From NCBI GenBank assembly GCA_029237815.1, contig JAQZBP010000009.1, forward strand, positions 1 through 64,000: a stretch of 64,000 nucleotides of DNA, read 5' to 3'. Source of the DNA: Moraxellaceae bacterium (GTDB lineage: Bacteria > Pseudomonadota > Gammaproteobacteria > Pseudomonadales > Moraxellaceae). The notes under the pieces are model-generated. The model was not told the DNA's origin. It did not search any database and saw nothing but the letters and a program-made list of their open reading frames with translations. The position numbers and the translations under genes were made by a program. Below, piece by piece: positions 28,131 to 35,604 of the stretch. Positions within the stretch are counted from its first letter, which is position 1, and each line of letters starts with the position of its first letter.

Positions 28131-28877
28131 GTTTTTTTCTCGCATAGGGTCTAGTTCGGCGTCCTGACGACGGCCTACCTGACACCGGGCATGCACGATC
28201 AACGACACCGTGCCGCCCCGCCTGATCCGCGAGAGCTCCCAAAGCCCACCACAAGAGCGAAGACGACCATCAGTTGCGCACACTAGATGTGCAACTTTCC
28301 TGGCGGTCCCGCTGCCATGGGAAAAATATTGTCTGAATATTTTCCGTTAGGCCGGTGACTTTGTGCCCCCGCTTTTCAGTCGGGTTTACCGTTTTCAGGT
28401 GTGAAAATCATAACAATATTTTTTTGTACAGTGAACAGATTAATGTTGTGACCAACATATCTAATCGAAATTTATTTTTTGTGGAACGATCATCCACTCT
28501 GTTGGCTTTTTGCATCTTGCGGCGTCTTCCCCGCTGACTTCCGCCAACACTTTCGTGTCTCGCCTCGCGCCAGCAGTGAGTACCAGACGCCTTTGCCGAC
28601 GCATGACCCGCACGCGACCGCGCATCGTCAGTGGGTCACATAGAAAGAGGATTAGCTACACGCCTATGCCTCGGGCCCGAGGCTGCGTCCGAACCGTATC
28701 GCTACATTGCGATCTTAAATACCCAGCGGCGACATGCATGCCCTGAGGCTATGGCGTTGAAAGAGCTTCACTGTACTGGACCGTCGCTGCGCCAGGCGGC
28801 GCAATCCCATGACTGCCTTTCTTTTATAGAGGCCGGGGTTCAGACGGAGGAACACCCGGCCCTATCTCTGCCTCCAC
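28131..28877. other. AT-rich regulatory region between pilus operon and 28878 gene
   Basis: About 750 bp. Bases 28310-28500 are strikingly AT-rich for this genome and contain an imperfect palindrome (28320-28345); this is the probable promoter and regulatory region of the pilus operon. Bases 28510-28870 have open frames but no protein-like sequence or good ribosome site. I see no gene there. Confidence 0.5.
28320..28345. promoter_or_regulatory. AT-rich palindrome upstream of the pilus operon
   Basis: Arms GGAAAAATATT and AATATTTTCC around GTCTG, nearly perfect apart from one extra A. It sits about 190 bp upstream of the pilin start within an AT-rich tract, typical of binding sites for H-NS-like or dimeric regulators. 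Function is inferred from form and position. Confidence 0.4.
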
Positions 28878-29564
28878 TCAACGGTAGGACACACGCATCT
28901 GCACGTTGCCCACGCCATTGAGGCCCAACAGGCTTGCGAGGGGAATGCCTCCGAGATCAAGGCGATCCATACTCGCCAAGGCGTGCGCCAGGCTCAGGCC
29001 AGGAGTGCGTGCGTCTTCATCTTCATCAGTTCGGCTTGAATGATCAGGAGCGGGGATTTCCCGGAGATCAACTCGACCGGCACCTGCCAAGTCATGCATC
29101 AACTTCCAGCTCTGCCTGGACACGTCAGCCCCCAGGACCCCGGAGCCAGCCACGTCCACACGCAACCCCGGCGCGCCGGACTCCGGTGCAAAGACACCGG
29201 GATTGCCGGCGCTGACATTGCCCAGTTCCGCTTCATCCAGCGCCAGCAGAGTGCTTGCTGACGCTCTCGTCGTGATCGGTTCGGCACGCGCCTGCAACGC
29301 GTCATCCGCGATTGCCACGATCGGCACGCCGGCCAGTGCCGCAACCCCAAGCGCCGCCCGCAGGCGACGCTGCAGGCGCAGGATGCGGCCCAGGCAACGC
29401 TCGCTCAGCCAGCCCTGCTCGACGAGGATTTCGCCAAGTAGCCGCCTGGTTGCGCCTTGAAGGGAAAGCGCCCTGGCGATCTGCCCGGGCTGGACCAGCC
29501 CGCGCCCCAGCAACAACTGCCCCAGACGGGTCTGCTCATAGACCATTAGTGTTTGCTTATTCAT
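28878..29564 (-). CDS. One-off protein with T2SS/PilB N-terminal-like domain
   Basis: 228 residues. Residues about 11-70 (LGQLLLGRGLVQPGQIARAL, LLGEILVEQGWLS) look like the MshEN / T2SSE N-terminal helical domain of GspE and PilB ATPases, but there is no ATPase behind it. A hydrophobic segment follows (about 70-88), then a low-complexity region with LDEAELGNVSAGNPGVF, reminiscent of DEL-VSG leader-like motifs in secreted pilus-associated proteins, and a C-terminal beta-rich end. AGAGG precedes the ATG. It is adjacent to the Csu-type operon but has its own AT-rich upstream region. A role in pili or c-di-GMP binding is possible but unproven. Confidence 0.55.
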   Translation of the reverse strand: MNKQTLMVYEQTRLGQLLLGRGLVQPGQIARALSLQGATRRLLGEILVEQGWLSERCLGRILRLQRRLRAALGVAALAGVPIVAIADDALQARAEPITTRASASTLLALDEAELGNVSAGNPGVFAPESGAPGLRVDVAGSGVLGADVSRQSWKLMHDLAGAGRVDLREIPAPDHSSRTDEDEDARTPGLSLAHALASMDRLDLGGIPLASLLGLNGVGNVQMRVSYR

Positions 29565-29573
29565 GACGACCTC

Positions 29574-29799
29574 TAATAGTTTTAAATAGTTTTTTCAGTC
29601 CAGACGGGCACGACACCTTTCGACGACACCAGCAAAGGTGGCCCGCTGCAGTTTCACCGACGCACAGCGTCATCCTGATTTGAAATTCATTGGCGAACCG
29701 CGTTCAGCAACATGGCTTCGCCGCAAATTTCACCGCATTGCGCGGAAAAGACGGGCCATCAAAACCTCTGATTCCGCCCGGGATAATTAATAGTTTTAA
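29574..29799. promoter_or_regulatory. Paired 12-bp direct repeats TAATAGTTTTAA
   Basis: Identical TAATAGTTTTAA copies at 29574-29585 and 29788-29799. The second is embedded in a perfect TAATTAA-5-TTAATTA palindrome (29784-29802). Both lie upstream of the 28878 gene; such paired AT-rich sites suggest a regulator that bends or loops DNA. Confidence 0.35.
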
Positions 29800-29912
29800 T
29801 TAATGTATTGATATTGTTCTAACACAGTAGCCAACGGCCCTTCGTTGCGCAACCGTCAGATGCTTGCGCCCCATGTCTTCCAGCTACCTCGTGCAGCATG
29901 GCGACCGACTCC

Positions 29913-29940
29913 GCTGTTGGCTGTTGGCTGTTGGCTGTTG
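29913..29940. repeat. Heptanucleotide tandem repeat, 4 copies of GCTGTTG
   Basis: Four exact head-to-tail copies of GCTGTTG, about 90 bp beyond the hydrolase stop codon. It lies outside any supported gene. Confidence 0.9.
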
Positions 29941-30027
29941 GCGCAAGCTCGCGTCCGGGTGCGGTTCTTCTTCGTCCGGCAAAACACCTACTGAACAGGC
30001 GCCTGCAGTCCCGCGCAGGGACTGCAC

Positions 30028-31257
30028 TCAGCTCCGATCGAAGCCGATGCCGTGGAGAAACCGCGCCATCTCCTTCAGGTAACGCCCCTGGTCGAGATGG
30101 ATCAGGTGGTTGCCCGGGAACCAGTGCAGGCGCGGATGGTCCCAGTGATCCCAGATCAGGCGCGTGTGCTTGGGCGGCGCGAAGCGGTCGCCGGCGCCGC
30201 CGACGATCATCAGCCGGTTCTTCGGCAGCACTGGCTTGTAGGTGAGCGGGCTGCACACCGCGGTCGCATGCCGCGCCTCCTGGATGCTGATGTCGGTCGC
30301 ACGCAGCGCCGCCTTCACCGCCGGGCCGATGGGAAACCACTGCAGCACGAGATCGATGATGCTGGCGAGCGGCACGTTCGGCACCGCAAACGCGAGGCGG
30401 TCCTCGACCGCGGCCAGCAGCGCCGAGGTGTAGCCGCCCAGCGAGATGCCGGTGACGCCGAACTGCGGCACGCCGCTCTCTTCCAGGTAATCGAGGAAGA
30501 GACGGAAATCGTGCACGGCGTGCGCAAAAGTTTCGTTGAGATGCGAGAGCCCGTAGGAAAACACGCCGTGCCCGCTCACCGGCGCGTACCACTCCTTGCG
30601 GCGGCCGTGGAAGGGCAGCGTATAGAGCAGCACGTTGTAGCCCATCTTGTAGAACCACGGCAGCGCGAGGAAGCGGCTGTTCACCCAGTAGGGATCGGCG
30701 ATATAGCCGTGGATCAGGCAGATGGTCGGGCGCGGCGCCCCGTCGTGGCGCCAGTGCTCGGCGCAGGCGACGCCGTTGCGGCGAAAGCCCGCCCAGTGCT
30801 CGCGCATCTGCGGATTCTGCGGCACGAAGGGGCTCTCGAAAGACAGCACCTCCACCGTGCCTTCCGGCGGCCGGTATTCGAGCAGCGGCGGCTTGTGGTG
30901 ACGCATCTCGACGCGATGCCGCGGACGCGGGAAGAACTGCTTCGCGTCGTGCGTGTCGGCGAGGCCGCGGTAGAAATCCCATTGCGCGTGGTCGTGCAGC
31001 AGACGGCTCGGGCGCAGCAGCGTAGGCAATGCCATGGACATCGCGAGCGTCGCCGCGGCAGTGCGGATGCCGACATCGACGGCGGCGGTGACATCGACCA
31101 TCGCCTGCGTCTTCAGGTCGAGATAGAAGTCGTCGGGGAATTTGTGGAAGGCCGGATCGAGGTTGTTCCACCAGGGCTGGTCGGGCAGCAGGCGACGCGA
31201 GTGGCCATAGGTTTCATTGGCGACGCGGGAAACGTGGCGGGCCTGGGCTGAGGTCAT
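30028..31257 (-). CDS. Alpha/beta hydrolase, ABHD18/DUF2048-like
   Basis: 409 residues. The C-terminal half carries a hydrolase triad pattern: CLIHGY oxyanion region, nucleophile elbow GISLGGYTSALL, acid in GGAGDRFAPP and histidine in PGNHLIHLDQ. The N-terminal ~170 residues (FPDDFYLDLKTQAMVD, RPSRLLHDHAQWDFYRGLAD) are an uncommon extension with no signal peptide. The start at 31257 fits the protein text; the longer frame adds only Arg/Pro-rich sequence. Substrate unknown. It stands alone, with about 240 bp before the next gene. Confidence 0.75.
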   Translation of the reverse strand: MTSAQARHVSRVANETYGHSRRLLPDQPWWNNLDPAFHKFPDDFYLDLKTQAMVDVTAAVDVGIRTAAATLAMSMALPTLLRPSRLLHDHAQWDFYRGLADTHDAKQFFPRPRHRVEMRHHKPPLLEYRPPEGTVEVLSFESPFVPQNPQMREHWAGFRRNGVACAEHWRHDGAPRPTICLIHGYIADPYWVNSRFLALPWFYKMGYNVLLYTLPFHGRRKEWYAPVSGHGVFSYGLSHLNETFAHAVHDFRLFLDYLEESGVPQFGVTGISLGGYTSALLAAVEDRLAFAVPNVPLASIIDLVLQWFPIGPAVKAALRATDISIQEARHATAVCSPLTYKPVLPKNRLMIVGGAGDRFAPPKHTRLIWDHWDHPRLHWFPGNHLIHLDQGRYLKEMARFLHGIGFDRS

Positions 31258-31493
31258 CGGCGCTCTCGGTGGGACTCCCGGCAAGCGGAGCTGGGACGAA
31301 AGTCCCGACTCTCCCAAACCGGGCGCGACGCGAGAAGTCTTGACGCGCCCTGCTGCCGGATTTCTCCGACAGGACTCCCGCGTCGGGGATGGACGGCGGC
31401 GGCCGTGATGTCAGTGTCCGACTGCCGGCGCACGCGGCCGCATTACGTCGATGCGGTACGGCGCTGCAAATCCCTGCAGAAATCGCCGCGCGC

Positions 31494-31898
31494 TCAGCGC
31501 GGATGCGCCACCGTCGCGATCAGGCGCGCATCGTCGAGCGCCGCGGTGCGGTGTTTGGTGCTGGCGCGGTAGTCGGCATCGGCGAGCATGCCCATGAAGG
31601 CCTGGATCGAGGGATAGCGCACCAGCAGCACCTCGTCCCAGGCCTCGTCGGGCGGCGCGATCAGCGCGCCCTTCACGTCGCCGAGGTAGAGCACGGCGGC
31701 GCCGATCTTCGCGAGCTGCTGCAGCGCCACCTCCGAATAACGGCGATAGGCCTCGCGCCCGGAGTAATCGGCCGGCACGCCCTTGTAGAGCGCCGTGTCG
31801 CGAAAGCGCAGCAGGTTGAGCATGACGATGGGCGTGTCCTGCGGCAGGCCGGCGAGGATGGCGGGCAGGGCCTGCAGGTCGGGATCGATGGTCTTCAT
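31494..31898 (-). CDS. DUF1330-like dimeric alpha-beta barrel protein
   Basis: 134 residues, cytosolic. PIVMLNLLRFRDTALY near the N-terminus, YRRYSEVALQQLAKIGA, and WDEVLLVRYPSIQAFMGML fit the ferredoxin-like DUF1330 fold, with strands followed by a substrate-pocket helix. Function is unknown for most members. CTGGAG precedes the ATG. It is followed after about 90 bp by the fused-looking hydrolase region on the same strand and preceded by two small membrane protein genes. Confidence 0.7.
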   Translation of the reverse strand: MKTIDPDLQALPAILAGLPQDTPIVMLNLLRFRDTALYKGVPADYSGREAYRRYSEVALQQLAKIGAAVLYLGDVKGALIAPPDEAWDEVLLVRYPSIQAFMGMLADADYRASTKHRTAALDDARLIATVAHPR

Positions 31899-31937
31899 GA
31901 AGCACTCCAGGCCGAGAACAATCAGCGCCCTACCCTG

Positions 31938-32324
31938 TCACGCCGCTGCCGCGTAGGCATAGCGCACGCCGACAAACGCCAGCGTAAAGAAGAAGGAATA
32001 CCAGAGGTGGTCGAAGGGCCGGATGTTCAGGTTGCGGCGCCAGCGCCAGTGCGCCAGGGCATAGCCGAGCGCGGCCGAGACCAGTGGCGCGATCACGAGG
32101 TTGGCCAGGCGCAGCGACGGGTCGTGCAGGAAAAAGGCCGGCAGCGCCAGCGCCGAGAGCCAGCCGATGCAGCCGCCCACCACGCACCACAGGATGGAGA
32201 ACAGGATGATGCGCTCGCTCTCCGGCCGCTGGCGGCGGCTCGAGGGCCAGGACGGCAGGCTGGCCAGCACATCGATGAAAATCTCGGCGATGAACTGCAG
32301 CGCGATGCCGAGGATCTCTTCCAC
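31938..32324 (-). CDS. Small inner-membrane protein
   Basis: 128 residues with three likely membrane helices (ILFSILWCVVGGCIGWLSAL, LANLVIAPLVSAALGYALA, YSFFFTLAFVGVRYAY) and a charged N-terminal loop. GTG start at 32324 with GAGG seven bases before it. It lies nine bases after the stop of the next membrane gene, so the two are probably one operon. No family recognised. Confidence 0.6.
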   Translation of the reverse strand: MEEILGIALQFIAEIFIDVLASLPSWPSSRRQRPESERIILFSILWCVVGGCIGWLSALALPAFFLHDPSLRLANLVIAPLVSAALGYALAHWRWRRNLNIRPFDHLWYSFFFTLAFVGVRYAYAAAA

Positions 32325-32333
32325 GCCGCCGCC

Positions 32334-32804
32334 TCAGCTCACGAGGCCGAAGTAGGCGAGCACGCCGATCGGCACCAGCACCGCCACGCCCGTGCCGACC
32401 ATGGTGAGCAGGCCCAGGCCGAACACGCGCCAGTTGGAATGAAAGTCATGCTGCGGCGAGGCGATGATCGCCGCCTTCGTCATCTGGTGTTTCACGGCCA
32501 CCTGCTGCGCCGCGAGCATGTAGGCCACGGTCAACGGCGTGCTCGGCATCCGGTCGGGCAGCAGCGGCAGGAGGATGACCAGCGCCACGATCAGCGCCAC
32601 GCCCCAGGCCACCGTCTTGCGCTGCGCTTCGGCGTTGCCGAGCACGCCGAAGTTGGCGTACAGGAAGTAGATCAGGCCGACGGGGCCGCCGACCAGGGCG
32701 CCGCAGGCCGCCTGCGTCGGGGAATAGATGCGCACGGGTTCGCCGCCGGCGAAGGCGGGCGTGGCGAGGTCGGCGGCGGGGGTGGAATAGGGGTTGTGGA
32801 CCAT
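32334..32804 (-). CDS. Membrane protein of unknown function
   Basis: 156 residues. N-terminus MVHNPYSTPAADLATP is proline-rich and cytosolic, as in many DUF-type membrane proteins starting NPY(S/A)xP. Four hydrophobic segments follow (ALVGGPVGLIYFLYA, AWGVALIVALVILLPLL, a C-terminal FGLGLLTMVGTGVAVLVPIG). AAGGA precedes the ATG. Paired with the 31938 gene. Confidence 0.6.
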   Translation of the reverse strand: MVHNPYSTPAADLATPAFAGGEPVRIYSPTQAACGALVGGPVGLIYFLYANFGVLGNAEAQRKTVAWGVALIVALVILLPLLPDRMPSTPLTVAYMLAAQQVAVKHQMTKAAIIASPQHDFHSNWRVFGLGLLTMVGTGVAVLVPIGVLAYFGLVS

Positions 32805-32907
32805 GGCGGTTCCTTGTTGCCGGGTTAAGAAGATTTCGTGCGGGCATTGCCGCGCGCGCATTGCGGGTCGCGTCGGAACAGCAGCGCCGCGGTGAGACGG
32901 AGCGACG

Positions 32908-33207
32908 TCATGGCTGTTCTTCCTGCGGCGGGCCTTTCCTGTTTTCGTCGTGCGCCTCCAGCGCCAGCAGCAGGCTCGTGCGGTGGCGGCGCGCCACCTC
33001 CTGCCACGGCAGCCCGGTCAGCGCCGACTCCAGCGCCCACAGCAGGTTCAGGCTGACGCCGGGGCTGGCAGCGCGCGTGCGGGCATAGGCGGCGACGGTG
33101 CCGAGCTGCTGCAACTGCGCCACGGTGGTGATGCCGGCGCGCGCGAGCATATCCGCCGATTTGGGGCCCAGGCTTTTCAGGTCGGCGATGGCGGGGGATG
33201 CGCTCAT
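32908..33207 (-). CDS. TfoX C-terminal domain protein
   Basis: 99 residues matching the stand-alone TfoX C-terminal helical domain: IADLKSLGPKSADMLARAGI then VAQLQQLGTVAAYARTR and NLLWALESALTGLPWQEVA. It resembles helix-hairpin-helix folds that bind DNA or proteins. Members are related to competence regulator Sxy/TfoX, but the TfoX N-domain is missing, so no competence role can be assumed. Confidence 0.8.
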   Translation of the reverse strand: MSASPAIADLKSLGPKSADMLARAGITTVAQLQQLGTVAAYARTRAASPGVSLNLLWALESALTGLPWQEVARRHRTSLLLALEAHDENRKGPPQEEQP

Positions 33208-33276
33208 TCCAGGATGGCCGTGAGAAATTATTGTCGGTGTTGCCGGCGGCAGGCACTGCCCGTTCCGGCCTGCGGC

Positions 33277-33630
33277 CTACGTTGCCAAGAGATGACGGAA
33301 TTGTCGACCGTGCCAGCCATCCCGTTGGAGCCGGCGCGCGACATGGGCCTTGTAGCGTTCGGGGTTCAGAGGCCGGGCCCTGGCGTGACGCATACGGTTG
33401 CAGAACAGGCAGGCGGCCACGATGTTCGGCGCGGCGTCCTTGCCGCCCTCGCAGCGGGCCTGCAAATGCTCGGCCGTGCACATGAACCGCATGGCTTCGC
33501 GACGGGTGAGGCCATGGCGACGGACGAAGTGATCCGGATCGCCCTGCCACATCTCGGCACGGCAGTAATGGCAACGCCCCGCCTGGCGGGCAAACGCTGA
33601 GGAACGTATTTTCTGAATTTTAGTAGGCAT
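33277..33630 (-). CDS. HNH endonuclease domain protein
   Basis: 117 residues: a compact HNH nuclease with zinc cysteines CHYC and CLFCN around the catalytic core TAEHLQARCEGGKDAAPNIV. The order CxxC, H, N, CxxCN is typical. It has no extra domain or toxin delivery sequence. It may be a stand-alone DNA nuclease of host or mobile origin; neighbours give no clue. Confidence 0.8.
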   Translation of the reverse strand: MPTKIQKIRSSAFARQAGRCHYCRAEMWQGDPDHFVRRHGLTRREAMRFMCTAEHLQARCEGGKDAAPNIVAACLFCNRMRHARARPLNPERYKAHVARRLQRDGWHGRQFRHLLAT

Positions 33631-34008
33631 GCGCCGGCTCCTTATCGTGAGAAAGAAGCCCGCACACCCTGCAGCGGATTACGCGGGAACCAGCCGGGGC
33701 ACCCGTGCTGGTCAGAACAGACCCGCCCATCCGCAGTGGGACTGGACGGGGCCGACCGAGGGCGCCTCATGCCGGCAGTAGCGCCGCCTTTCCTACAGCA
33801 GCGCCGAAGTTTTTATACATCCGCCTCGCCCGTGTGGGGAAGGGGGCTACGACCAGAAGTCACCACCGCACAGGGAATTCGCCGATGAAATTCAGGTGGC
33901 CTTTGCCCTGAACAACTTCGCCAGCACGGGATGCATGATGCCCAGCCAGTTATGGATGCCGCAGCAGACTAGGCATGACGACGGCCCCGAGCTGCAGCAG
34001 GTCCGGCC
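33631..34008. other. Intergenic region without a supported gene
   Basis: About 380 bp. On the minus strand, the frame of the 34009 lipoprotein continues past its TGA for 39 sense codons (ending ...LAKLFRAKAT), but without a start or ribosome site. I see no RNA gene or terminator. Confidence 0.35.
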
Positions 34009-34383
34009 TCACCAGTCCTTGTTGTCATCGAGCTGCACGTTGCTGACGGCGGTGGCGCGCGTCAGCTCGACGCCGTCCACGACCATCTTCCACTGGCCGT
34101 TGTCCTGGTAGGGCGGCTTCGAGACCACGAAGGTGGTGGTCATCGAGCCCACGCCCACCAGGAAGTTATCGCCTTCGAAGCCCTGCAGCGGCGCCTCGAT
34201 GGTCTTGGTCACGCCACCGTCGACGCGCTTGTACTTGAAGCTGCCGTCCTGCATCAGGCGCATCGACATGACCGGCGAGCGCCACTCGCCGACATAGGCG
34301 GCTTTCTCCGCCGGCACGGGTTTGCCGCAGGCGGTGAGCAGCAGCGCGAGAAACAGGGAAGTGAAAAGGCGGAAGGGAGTCAT
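34009..34383 (-). CDS. Small lipoprotein of unknown function
   Basis: 124 residues with a lipobox (LLLTACGKP), so probably anchored in the outer membrane. The mature part is a small beta-sheet resembling copper-resistance NlpE-N or DUF-like lipoproteins: YVGEWRSPVMSMRLMQDGSF, KYKRVDGG, and a Lys/Asp-rich end. The ATG at 34383 is used; upstream frame is not protein-like. Confidence 0.6.
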   Translation of the reverse strand: MTPFRLFTSLFLALLLTACGKPVPAEKAAYVGEWRSPVMSMRLMQDGSFKYKRVDGGVTKTIEAPLQGFEGDNFLVGVGSMTTTFVVSKPPYQDNGQWKMVVDGVELTRATAVSNVQLDDNKDW

Positions 34384-34427
34384 GGTCACGCGTCCTGGTT
34401 GCGATAAGGGAAAGGGGGCTAATCGCT

Positions 34428-34748
34428 TTATTTCTTGCGGTTGCACACGGTGGAGAAGCGCTTGCCCTTGGCGAGGGCCAGGCCGAACTTGGTCGGGCCG
34501 AGCTGCTCCGAGTAATAGCCGGCGAGCGAGCCCGAGGCGAAGGCGATCTCCTTGCCCGCGCCCATGCGGAACTGCCCGGATTTGCCGGCGCGGTCGGCGT
34601 AGCGGCCACCGGCGCTGATCGTGATGGGGAAGGTGCCGGCGCCGTAGGCCGAGCAGGTGTAGGCGCCGGGCGGGAGCCCGCCTTCAGGCTCGGCGTGGGC
34701 GGCGAGGGAGAACAGGCTGGCGAGCAGCGCGGCGGGAAGGATTTTCAC
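34428..34748 (-). CDS. Small exported protein of unknown function
   Basis: 106 residues beginning at a GTG (34748; GGGG five bases before). Signal peptide MKILPAALLASLFSLAAHA. The mature part starts with LPPGAYTCSAYGAGTFPITI, contains a likely disulfide pair (YTCSAY, VCNRKK) and a glycine-rich beta pattern. It precedes the 34009 lipoprotein on the same strand by 44 bp and may be co-transcribed. Confidence 0.55.
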   Translation of the reverse strand: MKILPAALLASLFSLAAHAEPEGGLPPGAYTCSAYGAGTFPITISAGGRYADRAGKSGQFRMGAGKEIAFASGSLAGYYSEQLGPTKFGLALAKGKRFSTVCNRKK

Positions 34749-34928
34749 GAGTACCCCGGGGATGGGTGGGCCCATCCTGTTTATTGGAATCGGTGGTGCG
34801 GCAACGGTGCGGCCTGCAAGTTGTGCGACAGGCAATGCATGCGCAGCAGGGCGATGATAGCGAGGAGAGCGGCGGCGCCACCAGCGCCGTCCGCCTGCGA
34901 CGGCCGGCGCCCCGATCCGGACAAGGGA

Positions 34929-35531
34929 CTAGGGTGTGTTGGGCAGTGAATACGACACCTTGGTCTGGTTCACGGTGACGACGCCTTTGCGGGTGAGTTC
35001 CGCAATGATGCCGTCGACCTCCTGCTGCGAGAGCGCTTTCTGAAACAGCGCATTGATCGTGCTCGACAGGGTCTTGATCGTTCTCGGGTTGGCTGCCTTG
35101 CGCTGGGCCAGGTTGGCAATAACCGCCGAGACCCGGTCCGGCAGGGACTTGGACGCCGCCACTTTGACAATGGGCAGGTCCGCGATGCTCTTCACCCGGC
35201 CAGAGAAGATCTTCTTGCTCTTCAGGTGCTGAATCAGGGGATCGAAGCCGGTGTCCTTCGAGACGATATGGAAGTAGGCATCCGGTTCCGCCTCTGCCAG
35301 CCTGCCAATGTAATAGGCGATATGGAAATCCAGCGCATTGTTGCCGTTGCCCGATATCTTGATGTACTGGGCACGCTCACCCAGTTTCTGCAACGATGAA
35401 GCCACCTCGTAAGTCACCTTCGTCTGGTTGGCCCCGACAAAGACGAGCACATGAAAGTGATCCGCCACCAGCGCGTCAACCGCATCCGGCTGGACATTCT
35501 CATAATCGATGAGCACGTAATTCTTCTTCAT
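34929..35531 (-). CDS. NYN/PIN-like RNase-fold protein
   Basis: 200 residues. N-terminal PIN-like domain of the NYN class: YVLIDYENVQPDAVDAL with the first acidic residue, GNGNNALDFHIAYYIGRL with a central Asp, and FHIVSKDTGFDPLIQHL with the third acidic cluster. The C-terminal ~70 residues are helical (TLSSTINALFQKALSQQEVD, ending VTVNQTKVSYSLP). Such proteins are predicted metal-dependent RNases. Strong GGGAGG before the ATG. No toxin-antitoxin partner is visible next to it. Confidence 0.75.
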   Translation of the reverse strand: MKKNYVLIDYENVQPDAVDALVADHFHVLVFVGANQTKVTYEVASSLQKLGERAQYIKISGNGNNALDFHIAYYIGRLAEAEPDAYFHIVSKDTGFDPLIQHLKSKKIFSGRVKSIADLPIVKVAASKSLPDRVSAVIANLAQRKAANPRTIKTLSSTINALFQKALSQQEVDGIIAELTRKGVVTVNQTKVSYSLPNTP

Positions 35532-35604
35532 TCTGCTCCCTCCCCTTAAACGCCAGCACCTGGCGTAACGCCGGCCCTGCGGCAACTGCCTGGGCGCCGC
35601 TGCC

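Larger units (their letters stand above)
29565..30027. other. Intergenic region with AT-rich repeats and a heptanucleotide repeat
   Basis: About 460 bp. Bases 29570-29600 and 29780-29820 are AT-rich and share an exact 12-bp sequence; 29913-29940 is a four-copy heptamer. No gene is supported. It probably contains the promoter of the 28878 gene and the 3' end of the hydrolase transcript. Confidence 0.45.

Noticed and set aside
28510..28746. A 78-codon plus-strand frame upstream of the pilus operon
   Set aside because: Arg-rich composition, no ribosome site and no similarity; treated as intergenic.
29819..31171. A 450-codon minus-strand frame overlapping the ABHD18-like hydrolase
   Set aside because: It is a shifted frame of the hydrolase gene; only the 30028-31257 frame carries the catalytic motifs.
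33892..34011. In-frame continuation of 39 codons after the stop of the 34009 lipoprotein
   Set aside because: A plausible-looking Cys-rich peptide, but it needs readthrough of TGA and has no start or ribosome site.
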